From a virus, in IMG/VR virus record IMGVR_UViG_3300020473_000063, positions 1-38,496 of that record: a stretch of 38,496 nucleotides of DNA. One strand, written 5' to 3'. The stretch's first letter is position 1; each line of letters starts with the position of its first letter. The position numbers were made by a program, and so were the translations under genes. The notes below the pieces were generated by a model. The model had not been told where the DNA came from. It was given only the letters and a program-made list of their open reading frames with translations, and made no database searches. Of this stretch, positions 16,901 to 25,751 are shown piece by piece.

Positions 16901-18547
16901 CTTCAAGCAGAATTTGGAACCGATGCCGTTCAGTTTGAGGGTGATTACATGGTTTTGGACGACGATGTGTACCAGGATAGAATGGGTAAGCTCAATGAAA
17001 TTCTGAACAGACACTCAGATCCTGAAAAAGCCGCGGCAGCTGTGGAGAAACAGACGAAAGCATTTATTGCTGCTCAAAAGGCAAAGCTCAAAGGAATCGA
17101 CATTGAAACTCTCAAGGGAATTAGGCTAAAAGCAGCAAAAGAGGGGCTCACAGGAACAGCAGTTGCTGGAATTGACAAGGCCCTGGAGGCCAGGCTTAGA
17201 ATTACTGCAGAAGAAATGTTCAAAAACTCTGACAAGAGAGAACAAAGAATACAGCATTACGTCGAGCAGCAAATGAAGAAGATAGACAAGCAGGCCAGCG
17301 CAGCCAATACAGAAAAGAAGCTTGATGAGCTCACAGCACAGAAAAGACTCATGGATAGAATGAAGACGCTTACCAAGCTTCCCGAACAAATGAAAAAGAT
17401 TAGAAAGCAATTTGGGAATGTAAGCGTCGAGTCTGTAAAAATTGATGCAAAAGACATTGTCTCAACTGCTAATGCAATCATGGACGGAATATCTGAGGCG
17501 TTCAAAGGCGTCTCAATTAGCGAAATTTCTCAAAAATCCTCCCAATCACTCACACGGCTTAAGGCAGCAGCAGGATTTGTGACCCCTGTTGTTGAATCGA
17601 TGTCTGCGATACAAAAAGGATTGACGACCATAAACGGCATCATAAGTAAGACCAAAAATCTCCACAAAAGAGTACAATCAGGAGCATTTGCAAAATCGCT
17701 GTCAAAGGTCGCCAAAACACTCATGGGAATACCCGGAATTATTGTTGGAGTATTTAACGGGATGAACGGCGATGCAGTCCCACAGTGGGCTAAAGATGCT
17801 GCTTACGGAATGAACGTTCAAAGAGATTTGGGCGTCGAAATGGGTGAACTCTACCGAGAAGACGAGACGGGAAGGTCAGTTTATGATGCAGCAAAGAAAA
17901 GCGTCTCTGAAATGCTGATGACACTTTCAGGCTGGATCTCCCCTATAATGGGAGACATTAATGAGCTTGGGTCTCATATTGGAAAACTGTCGAAGCTGTC
18001 TTCCAGCTTTCCAAAGTTTACAAAGAAAAGCGCTCAAGCGCTGGCTGACAAAGTGGGCAGCGCATCTGGAGCCGTAAACACACTTATCGGTGAACTTACA
18101 GTAAAATCTTCTGTGGGCGGGAACACGTGGATGTCTATAGGCTCAGTCAAGAAAATGCTTCGAACTGTTAATGACAACTTGACCGAAACTGGCAAGGTTT
18201 TAGATACACTTAGGTCTACTTCTAGAAAGGCGGGTAGAATTCGATCGGGCAACATGAAAAGAATGGTCAAGATCGGAAGACAGATTGAGGAATTTACACA
18301 GAGCATGGCCCTAGCAAAATCAGTGATGTCTCAAAATGAGATGTCTGAGGTCAAGCCGATTTTTGATGCGCTGGCTCAAATGGGCGGAGGAAAAGTTACG
18401 ATCGATCACAACTTGCCCGCAACACAGCTGAAGGTAAATGTTTATATCTCAGCCAAAGCGCTCGGAAACGCTGTGTCTAAGGTGGATCTCAAGCCTGGAG
18501 CCGCGAAGAGATACATACAGACCGGTGAAGGAAAGACGAACAAGTAA
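13925..18547 (+). CDS. Tail tape-measure protein
   Basis: The largest gene in the window, 1540 residues, predicted mostly helical. Residues 1-75 are a Gln-rich coiled coil; residues 108-157 are a Gly/Ala-rich hydrophobic zone; another hydrophobic stretch begins near residue 710 (YITVALAASFGPALLMGG) and runs with breaks to about 840; the remainder is long charged helices rich in Ala, Lys and Glu. Such an alternation of coiled coil and hydrophobic patches, plus position after the tube and gp26/gp51-like genes, is typical of tape measures. With the usual rule of about 0.15 nm per residue the tail would be roughly 230 nm long. T4's equivalent gp29 is 590 residues. No peptidase or lysozyme motif was recognised. 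Confidence 0.85.
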   Translation: MSDLSQQVQLQQQLNSAIQERNALLEQQNRLLTTQSSLAGQLNTANSTANSTQGIRNMTSALRDNRDEMRDSIDDVNEMKEALDEAADAAEDAAGAGGFGGLGGAFSKFTSILSGGLGVLKGVGSAVLGIGASLAKAAFSIFTFPFKLFSGLIDLAQQGGGGRPLAEAYEEVRDVFGDIKSGPGKQIIGTFKEIRAKGRDLAGTGLKIKSVFGYGRQGLAEMLKDLNELGKEAGDNFARLAVHFKKMRDKAIVFQRGLGLSKQEFGELAAIAESRGQDIEKYMTNFSATAVRTAKAFGLGVKDVAKGMKELNLDVENFGHLGPEAFAPITVYARKLGLEIKDMAGVMGKFAGFADTTEAASKMSQAFGMNVDAMQLMAAQNPAEKIDILRSAFYKTGKDLKSMTYQQRQYLATLTGLEGKSLEAAFALDKQGVGYANIKKSAEKANKKQMDQKKVLKELSKGIKRLIQTMSAPKAKGFFDAFVQGFEKGVMRSKEFRDVMIHIRSGLRQMRYFGMRVGKMFVKYFPGIKKMLEGIAEFLEPGKFRRFIDVVEPLFKTLFETGNFKEFGKQALAALTTTFEGDGIAKVFDGFMEFSKHMSKIIGSALEFLFSLMAEKILPAIRKFFKKVNDDVKSGESRTHLESFLKNIDEVLRTSDFGKAVLDIFAPIINAFQSEDFSNMIKGFESTWKEMEDTVIEIAEKIGEAFFKGFMGYITVALAASFGPALLMGGIKMFGTGIAAAFKPGGLIFRAFTGLKNIILGLRSTMVSAFAAFTIAGSGVAGAWGALKIVLGGVIKAFWPLQVIIGAINGLMFAFDENVKGVGQTIAAFGLGFLETFTFGLGSATEAFDFYFDTNVTGQKIVREQQDNFNRHQQEWLEANSHYFDQNKEKIEALAATLAGASNEIDMLAVKLESKLDPAQKTALTQSAKILKEMQDATKKEAAKIDAARDKAAAAGGFAKNLRDQIEDAKGWAADSDAKAMLEGASLALKRELQAEFGTDAVQFEGDYMVLDDDVYQDRMGKLNEILNRHSDPEKAAAAVEKQTKAFIAAQKAKLKGIDIETLKGIRLKAAKEGLTGTAVAGIDKALEARLRITAEEMFKNSDKREQRIQHYVEQQMKKIDKQASAANTEKKLDELTAQKRLMDRMKTLTKLPEQMKKIRKQFGNVSVESVKIDAKDIVSTANAIMDGISEAFKGVSISEISQKSSQSLTRLKAAAGFVTPVVESMSAIQKGLTTINGIISKTKNLHKRVQSGAFAKSLSKVAKTLMGIPGIIVGVFNGMNGDAVPQWAKDAAYGMNVQRDLGVEMGELYREDETGRSVYDAAKKSVSEMLMTLSGWISPIMGDINELGSHIGKLSKLSSSFPKFTKKSAQALADKVGSASGAVNTLIGELTVKSSVGGNTWMSIGSVKKMLRTVNDNLTETGKVLDTLRSTSRKAGRIRSGNMKRMVKIGRQIEEFTQSMALAKSVMSQNEMSEVKPIFDALAQMGGGKVTIDHNLPATQLKVNVYISAKALGNAVSKVDLKPGAAKRYIQTGEGKTNK

Positions 18548-18557
18548 GAGGTGCTTG

Positions 18558-18791
18558 ATGACAGAAGAAAAAACCATAAAAAAATTAAAAGAGGTGGGGG
18601 AGAAGCAAACTCCCTCCGGCAGTTCTGCCAGAATGCTTCTTGGAATCATTGAACGAAGCACACCCGACATGAAAAGGCGGCTATTGGCTCAAGTTGGCCC
18701 CGCAATGTCTTTTATTGAGCAGTTTGAGAACGCTTCCAAAGACCCTGAGTTTCTTGAGACGCTCATGAAGATGAAGGGAGCGGGTAAATGA
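18558..18791 (+). CDS. Small protein between tape measure and baseplate genes
   Basis: A 77-residue protein of unknown family. ATG 18558 follows GAGGTG at good spacing; a longer reading in the same frame would run back into the tape-measure gene without a ribosome site. The protein is helical with a Lys/Glu-rich start, a GSSARMLLGIIERSTPDMKRRLL middle and a FLETLMKMKG end. Its last four bases (ATGA) overlap the start of the next gene, so the two are translationally coupled and probably act in the same tail/baseplate complex. No function can be assigned. Confidence 0.7.
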   Translation: MTEEKTIKKLKEVGEKQTPSGSSARMLLGIIERSTPDMKRRLLAQVGPAMSFIEQFENASKDPEFLETLMKMKGAGK

Positions 18792-21700
18792 GTCAAGAGG
18801 GGGTTGACGTCACAGAAGAAGAGCCTGTGGCCAGCGTCGAGACGCTTACTGAGAAGATGCGAAGGCTTCTACCACACCCATCAAAGTGGAGCGACGCGGG
18901 TGAGGCGCAGGGTTTTGACATTGTTGATCTAAGTGCACCCGAAGTGGATATCTCTCCAAAGGCGATATCTGCCGCCAGTTCTTATGTGGACCAAGAAGTG
19001 GGCTCTGGCCCTCACCGGCTAATGGGATACAAACCGCCCAGAAACTTCCTGGACGCGTCCGCAGACCACGAGGCCAACACAATTTTAACGTCTCACGGCG
19101 ACCATGCTTTTTCTGATCAGTCTAAGGATTTGGGTGACAATTTTACGGCTTCTGGGCCGAGTGCCACCATATCGAACTCCGATGGAGAATCAGTCGACTT
19201 AGGGACGACTGTAATTGCACCGTACAATATTACGGGAGGCGTCGGGTCTGGCTTGGGAATAGACGAGGAGGTAGGGCTTCGTGCAAAGTCAGTGGTTGTT
19301 AGCTCTGAGACCAAAAACGGAAAAACAACTGCTGTCACTCCTGGAAAAATGCCGGAGGTCGAGAATGGGGTGGCATCCGCCCCCGGATCAGGAGCCGGCG
19401 CAATCGGAGCTGTGTCTGCCAAAGGCACCGAATTCAAGGTTCCCAAGCCGGGCGAGGCATCAACTTACAAAAGCATCGCAGACGCCATAAAAGACGACCC
19501 CAGCGGAATTTTAAACATCGTCCTCCAGATGTTGGAGGAAAAAAACATCTACACCCCTAGCGACTCTTCTCCTTTTTTCTCTGGGGGTAAAGACCCTGAC
19601 GAGGCAACGCAGGGGCTTTTTACGATACAGCGAGAGCTAGGCCGGTTTCTACCAGATCAAGAGAATGCGTCAAGCCCATCAGGGACTAGAGTCACTTCCG
19701 AAGACATGAGGAGAATTGTCAAGTCTCTTCTCATGCAGGCAACGGGCGATTTTGATGGTGCTGAGGGTGTGCTTAGGGATCCAGATGCCAGCTTAGATGC
19801 AAATCCGCTGGAGCAGATAGGTCTCGCGGGAATTAACCTTTCTAAGCTCCGCCTGAATGCTTTGGGCTCGACGGACGCGACTGGGGAGGAAGTAGGAGAC
19901 TATACAGAAAGAAATGCACCTATTCGCCTCAAGATATTTGGCGCATCAGGCCAAGACGAGTTCATAACTATTGAAAATCACAGGTCGATAGCATTTCGCG
20001 GCTTAGATGGTGAGCCTTACAACGGAACTTCTCACGGGCAGCTAAACAACTACCTGGAGCCGTTTGGGAACGGGGTGCTGTTCGATGCCCTCGGCATGCT
20101 CTTGCTTGCTGTTATTGCCTGTGTGACCATCATTGTCATTGGCTTGACCATACAGGGCATTTGTGAGATGGTTGGAAACACAGCCAAGGATTGGAAGACA
20201 GTCCCGCCAGAAAATTTAGAGTTGGGTCGACACAGAGTGTTTAAGCCGGGTGCCGGACAGAGCGCAATTGACTTTTTCGTGGAGGACTTTATGGGAATTC
20301 CCAACACCGACTACGATTTTGGTGATGCACTTGGCAACGGCATGCCGATGATGATGGGATTTCCTCCAGTAGGAATCGGGGAAATGGAGATGAATTTGGC
20401 TACAGGAGCGGGAATCCTAGACTTTGCCTTTAATTTGTTTTCTTCACCAGGGTACTATGCAAACTATTTGAGAACGATCGTCATGAGCGGCCAACAAGTG
20501 GGTGCAGCTTTCAGTCAAATAGGCGCAGGGTCGGCCACACAAGGATTCGAGAAATTCTTTTCTTCTCTAAAGAAAATTTTTGACTCAAAGGTCGTTCGTT
20601 TTGTGATGATTTCTGCTGGGGTGGGAGATGCTCAACTAAAGTCTGCGTACGGTGCACCCGGTGTGGGCCTCGAGGCCTCTCTCTACCAGCTAAAGGGCGT
20701 AAAGCTTTCTGTGAATCCGGGTGGAAAATCAGTAAAAATAGAATATGACGGTCAAGACGCGGCAAAGCCAAATTCTGGAAAGCTAAAAATCAACTCTGTC
20801 AACTCTTTGCGCGCTGTGGCACAGACTAGAAAAAATGTGTCGAGATGGAAAGGAAACTCTTCAAAAAATCCTCTGTCAATTAGCACGTTTCCGTCGAGCC
20901 AAGTTGCCGACACAAGGCTGTCAAGCTTGTCCTCAAGAAGGCGTCTTGTGGCATCTAAAGAGAATGTGCAGATGATGGAAGAAGCACTTGATGCCGAGTA
21001 CATGCCCTTCTACTTTCACGACTTGCGAACAGATGAGGTTGTCTCATTACCAGCATTTGTCGAATTATACGATGAAAGCTATGCTCCAAATTACAATACG
21101 ACGACCACGTACGGACGACAAGACCCGGTGAGAATATACGCAAGCACAGAAAGGACAATAAACTTGACTTTCAAAGTAGTTGCTTTTAGCGAAGAAGACT
21201 ATACGACGATGTGGTACACAATTAATAAGTTTGTTTCAATGGTGTACCCCCAGGCATCTAAGGGAATTTCTAGAAAGCTAGACTCCGGAGGGAAGAAGAT
21301 AGAGTTCATACAACCTTTTTCTCAAGTCCCGGCGGCGTCTCCGCTGATAAGAATACGATTAGGAGACTTGATGAAGTCTAACTATTCTACCTCTGGTTTG
21401 AAAAACATGTTCGGGTACTCAGCAGATTCGGAGTCGTTCAAAGCCGACGATACACAGACCAGCAAATCAGCACTCAAAAATGAGAAAGTCCTTGCAGAAA
21501 AAATTGACGAACTAAAAAAGAAGAACATGGGCCCTCTTGAACAGAAAGATCTGAACGTCGCCATCCAAAAAGGGCTTAGAAGAGCTGAGTTTTACGTAGG
21601 CTTTCCCATATCGTTCAAGATTGAAGAAAGCGCCCTGGAGGCCCTCGGGGCATTATTCGGCGGAGGCGGCAACGACAATTTGGACAAAGTCGCGACCCTA

Positions 21701-22405
21701 GATTTCACCGAGAAAAAAATAATTCCCAAGCCGTACACAATGTTGATTGCCAAAAAAGGCGGAAGTCTAGACGGTGCCTCCGGGAATTTCAAAGAAGACG
21801 AAGAGTTGAAAGGAGAATTTCAGCTCATTAACATCGCGGGCGACGTAGCCGACATTAAGCTAGAAAGTGTGCCGACAAGCATTTTTGATAAGCCTTCAGT
21901 CGATTTTGGTGCCAAGCACGAAGGCCAGCTGCTCAAGGACGCAAAAGAAGCTGCCGATTTTGAGGGTGTAGGCACAGCCAGCAAAGGATTCGCAGATCAG
22001 GCGACTGCATTTTTCAAAAGCGAAAACAACGCAATCGTTAGATCATTTGAGTCAACCCGAGGAAGAGGCCTCGCCGGGTTTATTGGATCTTTGTCATTTG
22101 ACTATTCCACCTCAACGTGGTCAACAGAGCCCAACAAAAAAGGACCTAAGTCTGTGTCAATATCAATGACCTTCAATCCGGTCCACGACCTCCCGATCGG
22201 CTTAGACTCTGATGGTCGGCTTAGATCACTTGTGTACCCCATGGGAGACATTGTTGACCCGCGTGCTCTTACAGGCCAGTCCTTCGGAGAAGTTTACGAC
22301 ACGCCTCATGAGATCAATGATGCTACGTACGGAGACACTGTGCGCGCGCTTAGAAAATCTCGACTAGGAATAGACGAAGACAAGGGAAGCGGCGGCCCGT
22401 TTTAG
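18788..22405 (+). CDS. Large baseplate/tail structural protein with internal hydrophobic helix
   Basis: A 1205-residue protein. The first 400 residues are Gly/Ser/Asp/Pro-rich and low in recognisable motifs. A strongly hydrophobic stretch (about residues 436-458, LLLAVIACVTIIVIGLTIQGI) could span a membrane. Residues 720-860 contain a segment I associate with virion baseplate proteins (MPFYFHDLRTDEVVSLPAFVELYDESYAPNYN ... STERTINLTFKVVAFSEEDYTTMW), and the C-terminus has SISMTFNPVHDLPIGLDSDGRLRSLVYP. Position after the tape measure and coupling to the small gene before it suggest the hub or the inner baseplate. The exact T4 counterpart is not clear to me. Confidence 0.6.
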   Translation: MSQEGVDVTEEEPVASVETLTEKMRRLLPHPSKWSDAGEAQGFDIVDLSAPEVDISPKAISAASSYVDQEVGSGPHRLMGYKPPRNFLDASADHEANTILTSHGDHAFSDQSKDLGDNFTASGPSATISNSDGESVDLGTTVIAPYNITGGVGSGLGIDEEVGLRAKSVVVSSETKNGKTTAVTPGKMPEVENGVASAPGSGAGAIGAVSAKGTEFKVPKPGEASTYKSIADAIKDDPSGILNIVLQMLEEKNIYTPSDSSPFFSGGKDPDEATQGLFTIQRELGRFLPDQENASSPSGTRVTSEDMRRIVKSLLMQATGDFDGAEGVLRDPDASLDANPLEQIGLAGINLSKLRLNALGSTDATGEEVGDYTERNAPIRLKIFGASGQDEFITIENHRSIAFRGLDGEPYNGTSHGQLNNYLEPFGNGVLFDALGMLLLAVIACVTIIVIGLTIQGICEMVGNTAKDWKTVPPENLELGRHRVFKPGAGQSAIDFFVEDFMGIPNTDYDFGDALGNGMPMMMGFPPVGIGEMEMNLATGAGILDFAFNLFSSPGYYANYLRTIVMSGQQVGAAFSQIGAGSATQGFEKFFSSLKKIFDSKVVRFVMISAGVGDAQLKSAYGAPGVGLEASLYQLKGVKLSVNPGGKSVKIEYDGQDAAKPNSGKLKINSVNSLRAVAQTRKNVSRWKGNSSKNPLSISTFPSSQVADTRLSSLSSRRRLVASKENVQMMEEALDAEYMPFYFHDLRTDEVVSLPAFVELYDESYAPNYNTTTTYGRQDPVRIYASTERTINLTFKVVAFSEEDYTTMWYTINKFVSMVYPQASKGISRKLDSGGKKIEFIQPFSQVPAASPLIRIRLGDLMKSNYSTSGLKNMFGYSADSESFKADDTQTSKSALKNEKVLAEKIDELKKKNMGPLEQKDLNVAIQKGLRRAEFYVGFPISFKIEESALEALGALFGGGGNDNLDKVATLDFTEKKIIPKPYTMLIAKKGGSLDGASGNFKEDEELKGEFQLINIAGDVADIKLESVPTSIFDKPSVDFGAKHEGQLLKDAKEAADFEGVGTASKGFADQATAFFKSENNAIVRSFESTRGRGLAGFIGSLSFDYSTSTWSTEPNKKGPKSVSISMTFNPVHDLPIGLDSDGRLRSLVYPMGDIVDPRALTGQSFGEVYDTPHEINDATYGDTVRALRKSRLGIDEDKGSGGPF

Positions 22406-22421
22406 AAGTGAGGTAAAATAA

Positions 22422-22715
22422 ATGTCAGTCAGTAGATATGATCAAGATCTAACAGTCAGAAACGGAAAGCTCCTGGGAACTAATACGGGAATCACGAGGC
22501 TTAGGGACGCAATTAATGCGGGCGCAGTTAGCACTACTTCGAGAATTTTGGTGTCGTCGGAGCGACTGGACATCGTCGCACACAGACAGTATGGAGATGC
22601 TCGTCTTTGGTGGGTCATCGCCGCCGCTAGCGGTATTGGCTGGTGGCTCCAGGCACCACCGGGAACTAGGCTGGTGATACCTCTAGACATGGCAGAAGTA
22701 GAGGCAGTTCTGTGA
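22422..22715 (+). CDS. LysM-like small baseplate protein (gp53 / tail protein X type)
   Basis: A 97-residue protein whose second half, SERLDIVAHRQYGDARLWWVIAAASGI ... PPGTRLVIPLDM, is the LysM-like signature of small baseplate and tail proteins (D-x-IA-xx-YGD-xx-LWWVIA-xx-N, then PG-x-x-L-x-IP). Such proteins bind at the baseplate or tail tip and may contact peptidoglycan. The N-terminal part (YDQDLTVRNGK) is a short strand-rich lead. The stop overlaps the next start (GTGA). Confident on fold, moderate on exact role. Confidence 0.75.
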   Translation: MSVSRYDQDLTVRNGKLLGTNTGITRLRDAINAGAVSTTSRILVSSERLDIVAHRQYGDARLWWVIAAASGIGWWLQAPPGTRLVIPLDMAEVEAVL

Positions 22716-25705
22716 GTCAGTCTGATCCTCGAAAGGCATACAATGCACTTGCAAAGTATTTTGGAATGCGTGCCAGAGATGCATTTTTAGACCCGCTCAA
22801 ACAGTCTTCAGAGCCTAAGTCCTCTTCTGAATCGACTACCAGCTCTGATCCCATGGGGACAGCAGTAGAGGCAATTTTCAGTCAAGGGTTGAAATATAAA
22901 TCAAACGCTCAGCTCGACGAAGTTATGAAGCAGCTTGATGAAAAAGTGGCAAACAAAACATTTTGCGTGACTACTAGTGATGGGTCTAAGTTTAGTAAAG
23001 TTCAGAATAAAGTAGGCAAGCCGGGAGACCAAGGAAATGGAGTCGCTCCAGGCGATGGCGCCGCCGGAAATTATAAGCTTAAAGACATTATGAACATCCC
23101 AGCAGGAAGTGACGCAAACGGCGAGACTATTGCGATCCAAGTTTTTCCGATTGCAACCGGCTTAGATGTGACAGACACAGAAATTGCCTCTCTCTATCTA
23201 AATTCGCTGTACACGCAGGCAATTTCACAAGCAGTTCCCTATCTAGACGTCAGAGTAATTGGAACCCCTATACTCGCCGACACTGGAAATTTTTCATACA
23301 TGCCCCCAATGTCTTTGGGTAAGTTTTTGTCTAACGGAGGATCTGACACAGCAGGTGAAGGCACTCCCGATGCAATGCTTGCAAGCTTCGTGTCTGACTT
23401 CACGTCAGAAAAAAGAGAAGGCAAAGCTCCGCTATCAGTTGTGGCAGGCATGGAGGTGTTCACAACACCTCAAACTCTAGTCGATGCCAGTGATGTGGAT
23501 TACACACGTGAAACAGGAGGACGAGTCGACGCTTTTCGCCCATTTATGGGAATACAGAGCTTAGAAGTTGCAGACGTTTTTGACGGAGGCGGAACAATTT
23601 CTTATAAAAGTGCTTCGATGAAAATAAAGCTGTTCGACAAGGGGCGGCTCTCAGAGGTGGCAGAGTTTGTGGCCCCTAGAAGAGACCCTAACGTTAAATT
23701 TGAAATTACATACGGGTGGTCCCACCCGGACGGGACAAACTTTTCCAGACCCTCAGACGCAGATGCAGTTACTAGAATCGGAAGAATGATTGACGCGATG
23801 AGGGTGACAGAAGTGTACACTCTTGTGAACAGCTCTTACTCCATTCAAGCAGACGGGACAGTTGATATAGACTTGACGCTCACCATGGATGGAAGGTCAG
23901 CCCTTGCTACAACTTCTATCGACTCGTTGTCGCTGCGCGGCACCGATACAATCGCGGGGGTGACAGTCATCAAGCTCGCAGAGAAGCTCGAGGACATAAA
24001 AAATGCACTCTTAGAGGCAAATTCTGGCGGGTCTACGAGAATAGATCTGCCTTTGTTTGTCCAGTCACCTGACGTCGACAGCATTGTGACAATGGATGCA
24101 GAAGCGCTCAAAAGCATACAGGCCTTTGCCAGCAAGCTTAAAAACAGCAAAGATCGTGATGTTAAAAAAGCAGGAGTTGAACTGTGGACAATTTTCAACA
24201 AGACGGGAAACACACGAGGAAAGCTTCGATCTAGCAGAGATGCTTCTGCAACAAAATTTATAAAAAAGCTTACATCAACTCCAGACCCTTTTATCAGAGG
24301 GGGGAAAGGTGTTACTGATGGGGAAATAAGAGCGGGTGGTGTCAAAGTCGATAAAGCCATAAAAGGCAGAGCAGCTCAAAAATATGTTTCTTACGGTAAG
24401 ATTGTTTCTTTGGTGCTTGGCGAGGCCTTGGCCGGCAAGGGAGACTTGCAGTTAGTTTTTTCTTCCTTTAATCACAATGCTGCAGGTGTCTATGACTATA
24501 ACATTGCGCAGTTTCCCATTCAAGTTGCTGACTTGACGACTGTCTTGAAAGCAGAGATGAAAAAGCGCACTTCTTTTACAGTCGACTCATTTATAAAGTT
24601 CTTGTCGGATAAATTTCTAACTTTTGATGGAGCAGAGGCATTTGGCAGATCTGATCTTGTCAAACCCAACTCTAGAAAAGAGGGACACGCCGTAGCAAAA
24701 AACAATACAATACAGAAATTAGTGGACTCAAAAGACCCGGCGGACCAACTAAAACTCCAGAGAATTGAGCGTGACAATCTAAATCGTCTATACGGCGGGG
24801 GTCGGTCTAACCCCACTTTTACAAAGCCTCGCGTCAACATGCGAATGGTGACAAAAAAGGCCGATGACGACGATTCGAAAACTGTGACCCGTATTTATTT
24901 TCAAGACCAAGCAGCTGGCCGACTTGTTTCTTCTGCAGAAGCTATTATGCAGCTCATCAGAGAGGGATCAATAGAGGCAGATGACTACAAGGGTGTGGAC
25001 AAAAAATATCGAGGGCCCGAACACAATGTTGTGTATCAAAAAAACTTCGGGGGTCTGGAAAAAGAAGAAATTGTGGGCCCAATTCCCGATGAAGTCAAGC
25101 AGGCCATCATGGAAGAAGTCAATAAAGCTAAAAAGAAGCTTCCGAAAGGGGAGGCCGCGAAGATCGAAGCTAAGATTAACAGCTTCAAAGTGCTGAGAAA
25201 GCAGCCGGGCAATCTTCGTAAATTCTTTTTTGAAAATTCTCCGTATCTTCTTCACGGAACAGAGGCCTCAGGAATCATTGAGGCGGGTTTGAATTCTGAA
25301 GCGGATGAAAATTTGACAAATATATTTTTGGCCTCGCGGTATTCCGCAAAAAAAGATGCAAAAGCGCCTACTCCGGCATCAAACCTTCCCTTTCGAGTTC
25401 ACCCAGCGTCTTTATCCTTGGTGACGTATGGATGTCCATTTCTAAACTTGACACAAAAATATTTTATAGACTTTGGGACAAATACGACACTCGATAACTA
25501 CTACGTCTGCACCAGCGTTACCCACACAATAGGCCTCGGAGAGTACAAGACTAGCGTAGAAATGAGACCACAAGACGCATTTGGATCATTTGCTAACATT
25601 TCCAAGATGGCAGACGATATTTTCATAAAGTCATTCCTGGCAGCCAACAAAATACCCCCACCCAAAAAGCGCCGGCGTCGCAAGAAGAAGAAAGCCAAGA
25701 AGTAA
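22712..25705 (+). CDS. Large baseplate structural protein with polybasic C-terminus
   Basis: A 997-residue protein starting at GTG overlapping the previous stop. Residues 140-420 hold a compact domain with FPIATGLDVTDTEIASLYLN, GGRVDAFRPFMGIQSLEVAD, and VKFEITYGWSHPDG, patterns I recall from baseplate proteins of marine myoviruses. A late domain (about 890-970) contains ASLSLVTYGCPFLNLTQKYFIDFGTNTTLDNYYVC and an HTIGLGEYKTSVEMRP strand, possibly a gp27-like barrel. The last 18 residues are almost all basic (PPPKKRRRRKKKKAKK). Synteny supports the baseplate hub. No enzyme motif was found. Confidence 0.6.
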   Translation: MSQSDPRKAYNALAKYFGMRARDAFLDPLKQSSEPKSSSESTTSSDPMGTAVEAIFSQGLKYKSNAQLDEVMKQLDEKVANKTFCVTTSDGSKFSKVQNKVGKPGDQGNGVAPGDGAAGNYKLKDIMNIPAGSDANGETIAIQVFPIATGLDVTDTEIASLYLNSLYTQAISQAVPYLDVRVIGTPILADTGNFSYMPPMSLGKFLSNGGSDTAGEGTPDAMLASFVSDFTSEKREGKAPLSVVAGMEVFTTPQTLVDASDVDYTRETGGRVDAFRPFMGIQSLEVADVFDGGGTISYKSASMKIKLFDKGRLSEVAEFVAPRRDPNVKFEITYGWSHPDGTNFSRPSDADAVTRIGRMIDAMRVTEVYTLVNSSYSIQADGTVDIDLTLTMDGRSALATTSIDSLSLRGTDTIAGVTVIKLAEKLEDIKNALLEANSGGSTRIDLPLFVQSPDVDSIVTMDAEALKSIQAFASKLKNSKDRDVKKAGVELWTIFNKTGNTRGKLRSSRDASATKFIKKLTSTPDPFIRGGKGVTDGEIRAGGVKVDKAIKGRAAQKYVSYGKIVSLVLGEALAGKGDLQLVFSSFNHNAAGVYDYNIAQFPIQVADLTTVLKAEMKKRTSFTVDSFIKFLSDKFLTFDGAEAFGRSDLVKPNSRKEGHAVAKNNTIQKLVDSKDPADQLKLQRIERDNLNRLYGGGRSNPTFTKPRVNMRMVTKKADDDDSKTVTRIYFQDQAAGRLVSSAEAIMQLIREGSIEADDYKGVDKKYRGPEHNVVYQKNFGGLEKEEIVGPIPDEVKQAIMEEVNKAKKKLPKGEAAKIEAKINSFKVLRKQPGNLRKFFFENSPYLLHGTEASGIIEAGLNSEADENLTNIFLASRYSAKKDAKAPTPASNLPFRVHPASLSLVTYGCPFLNLTQKYFIDFGTNTTLDNYYVCTSVTHTIGLGEYKTSVEMRPQDAFGSFANISKMADDIFIKSFLAANKIPPPKKRRRRKKKKAKK

Positions 25706-25751
25706 GTCAATCAAATTCTGAACTATTTGCTTGAAATTACAATAATGACAT

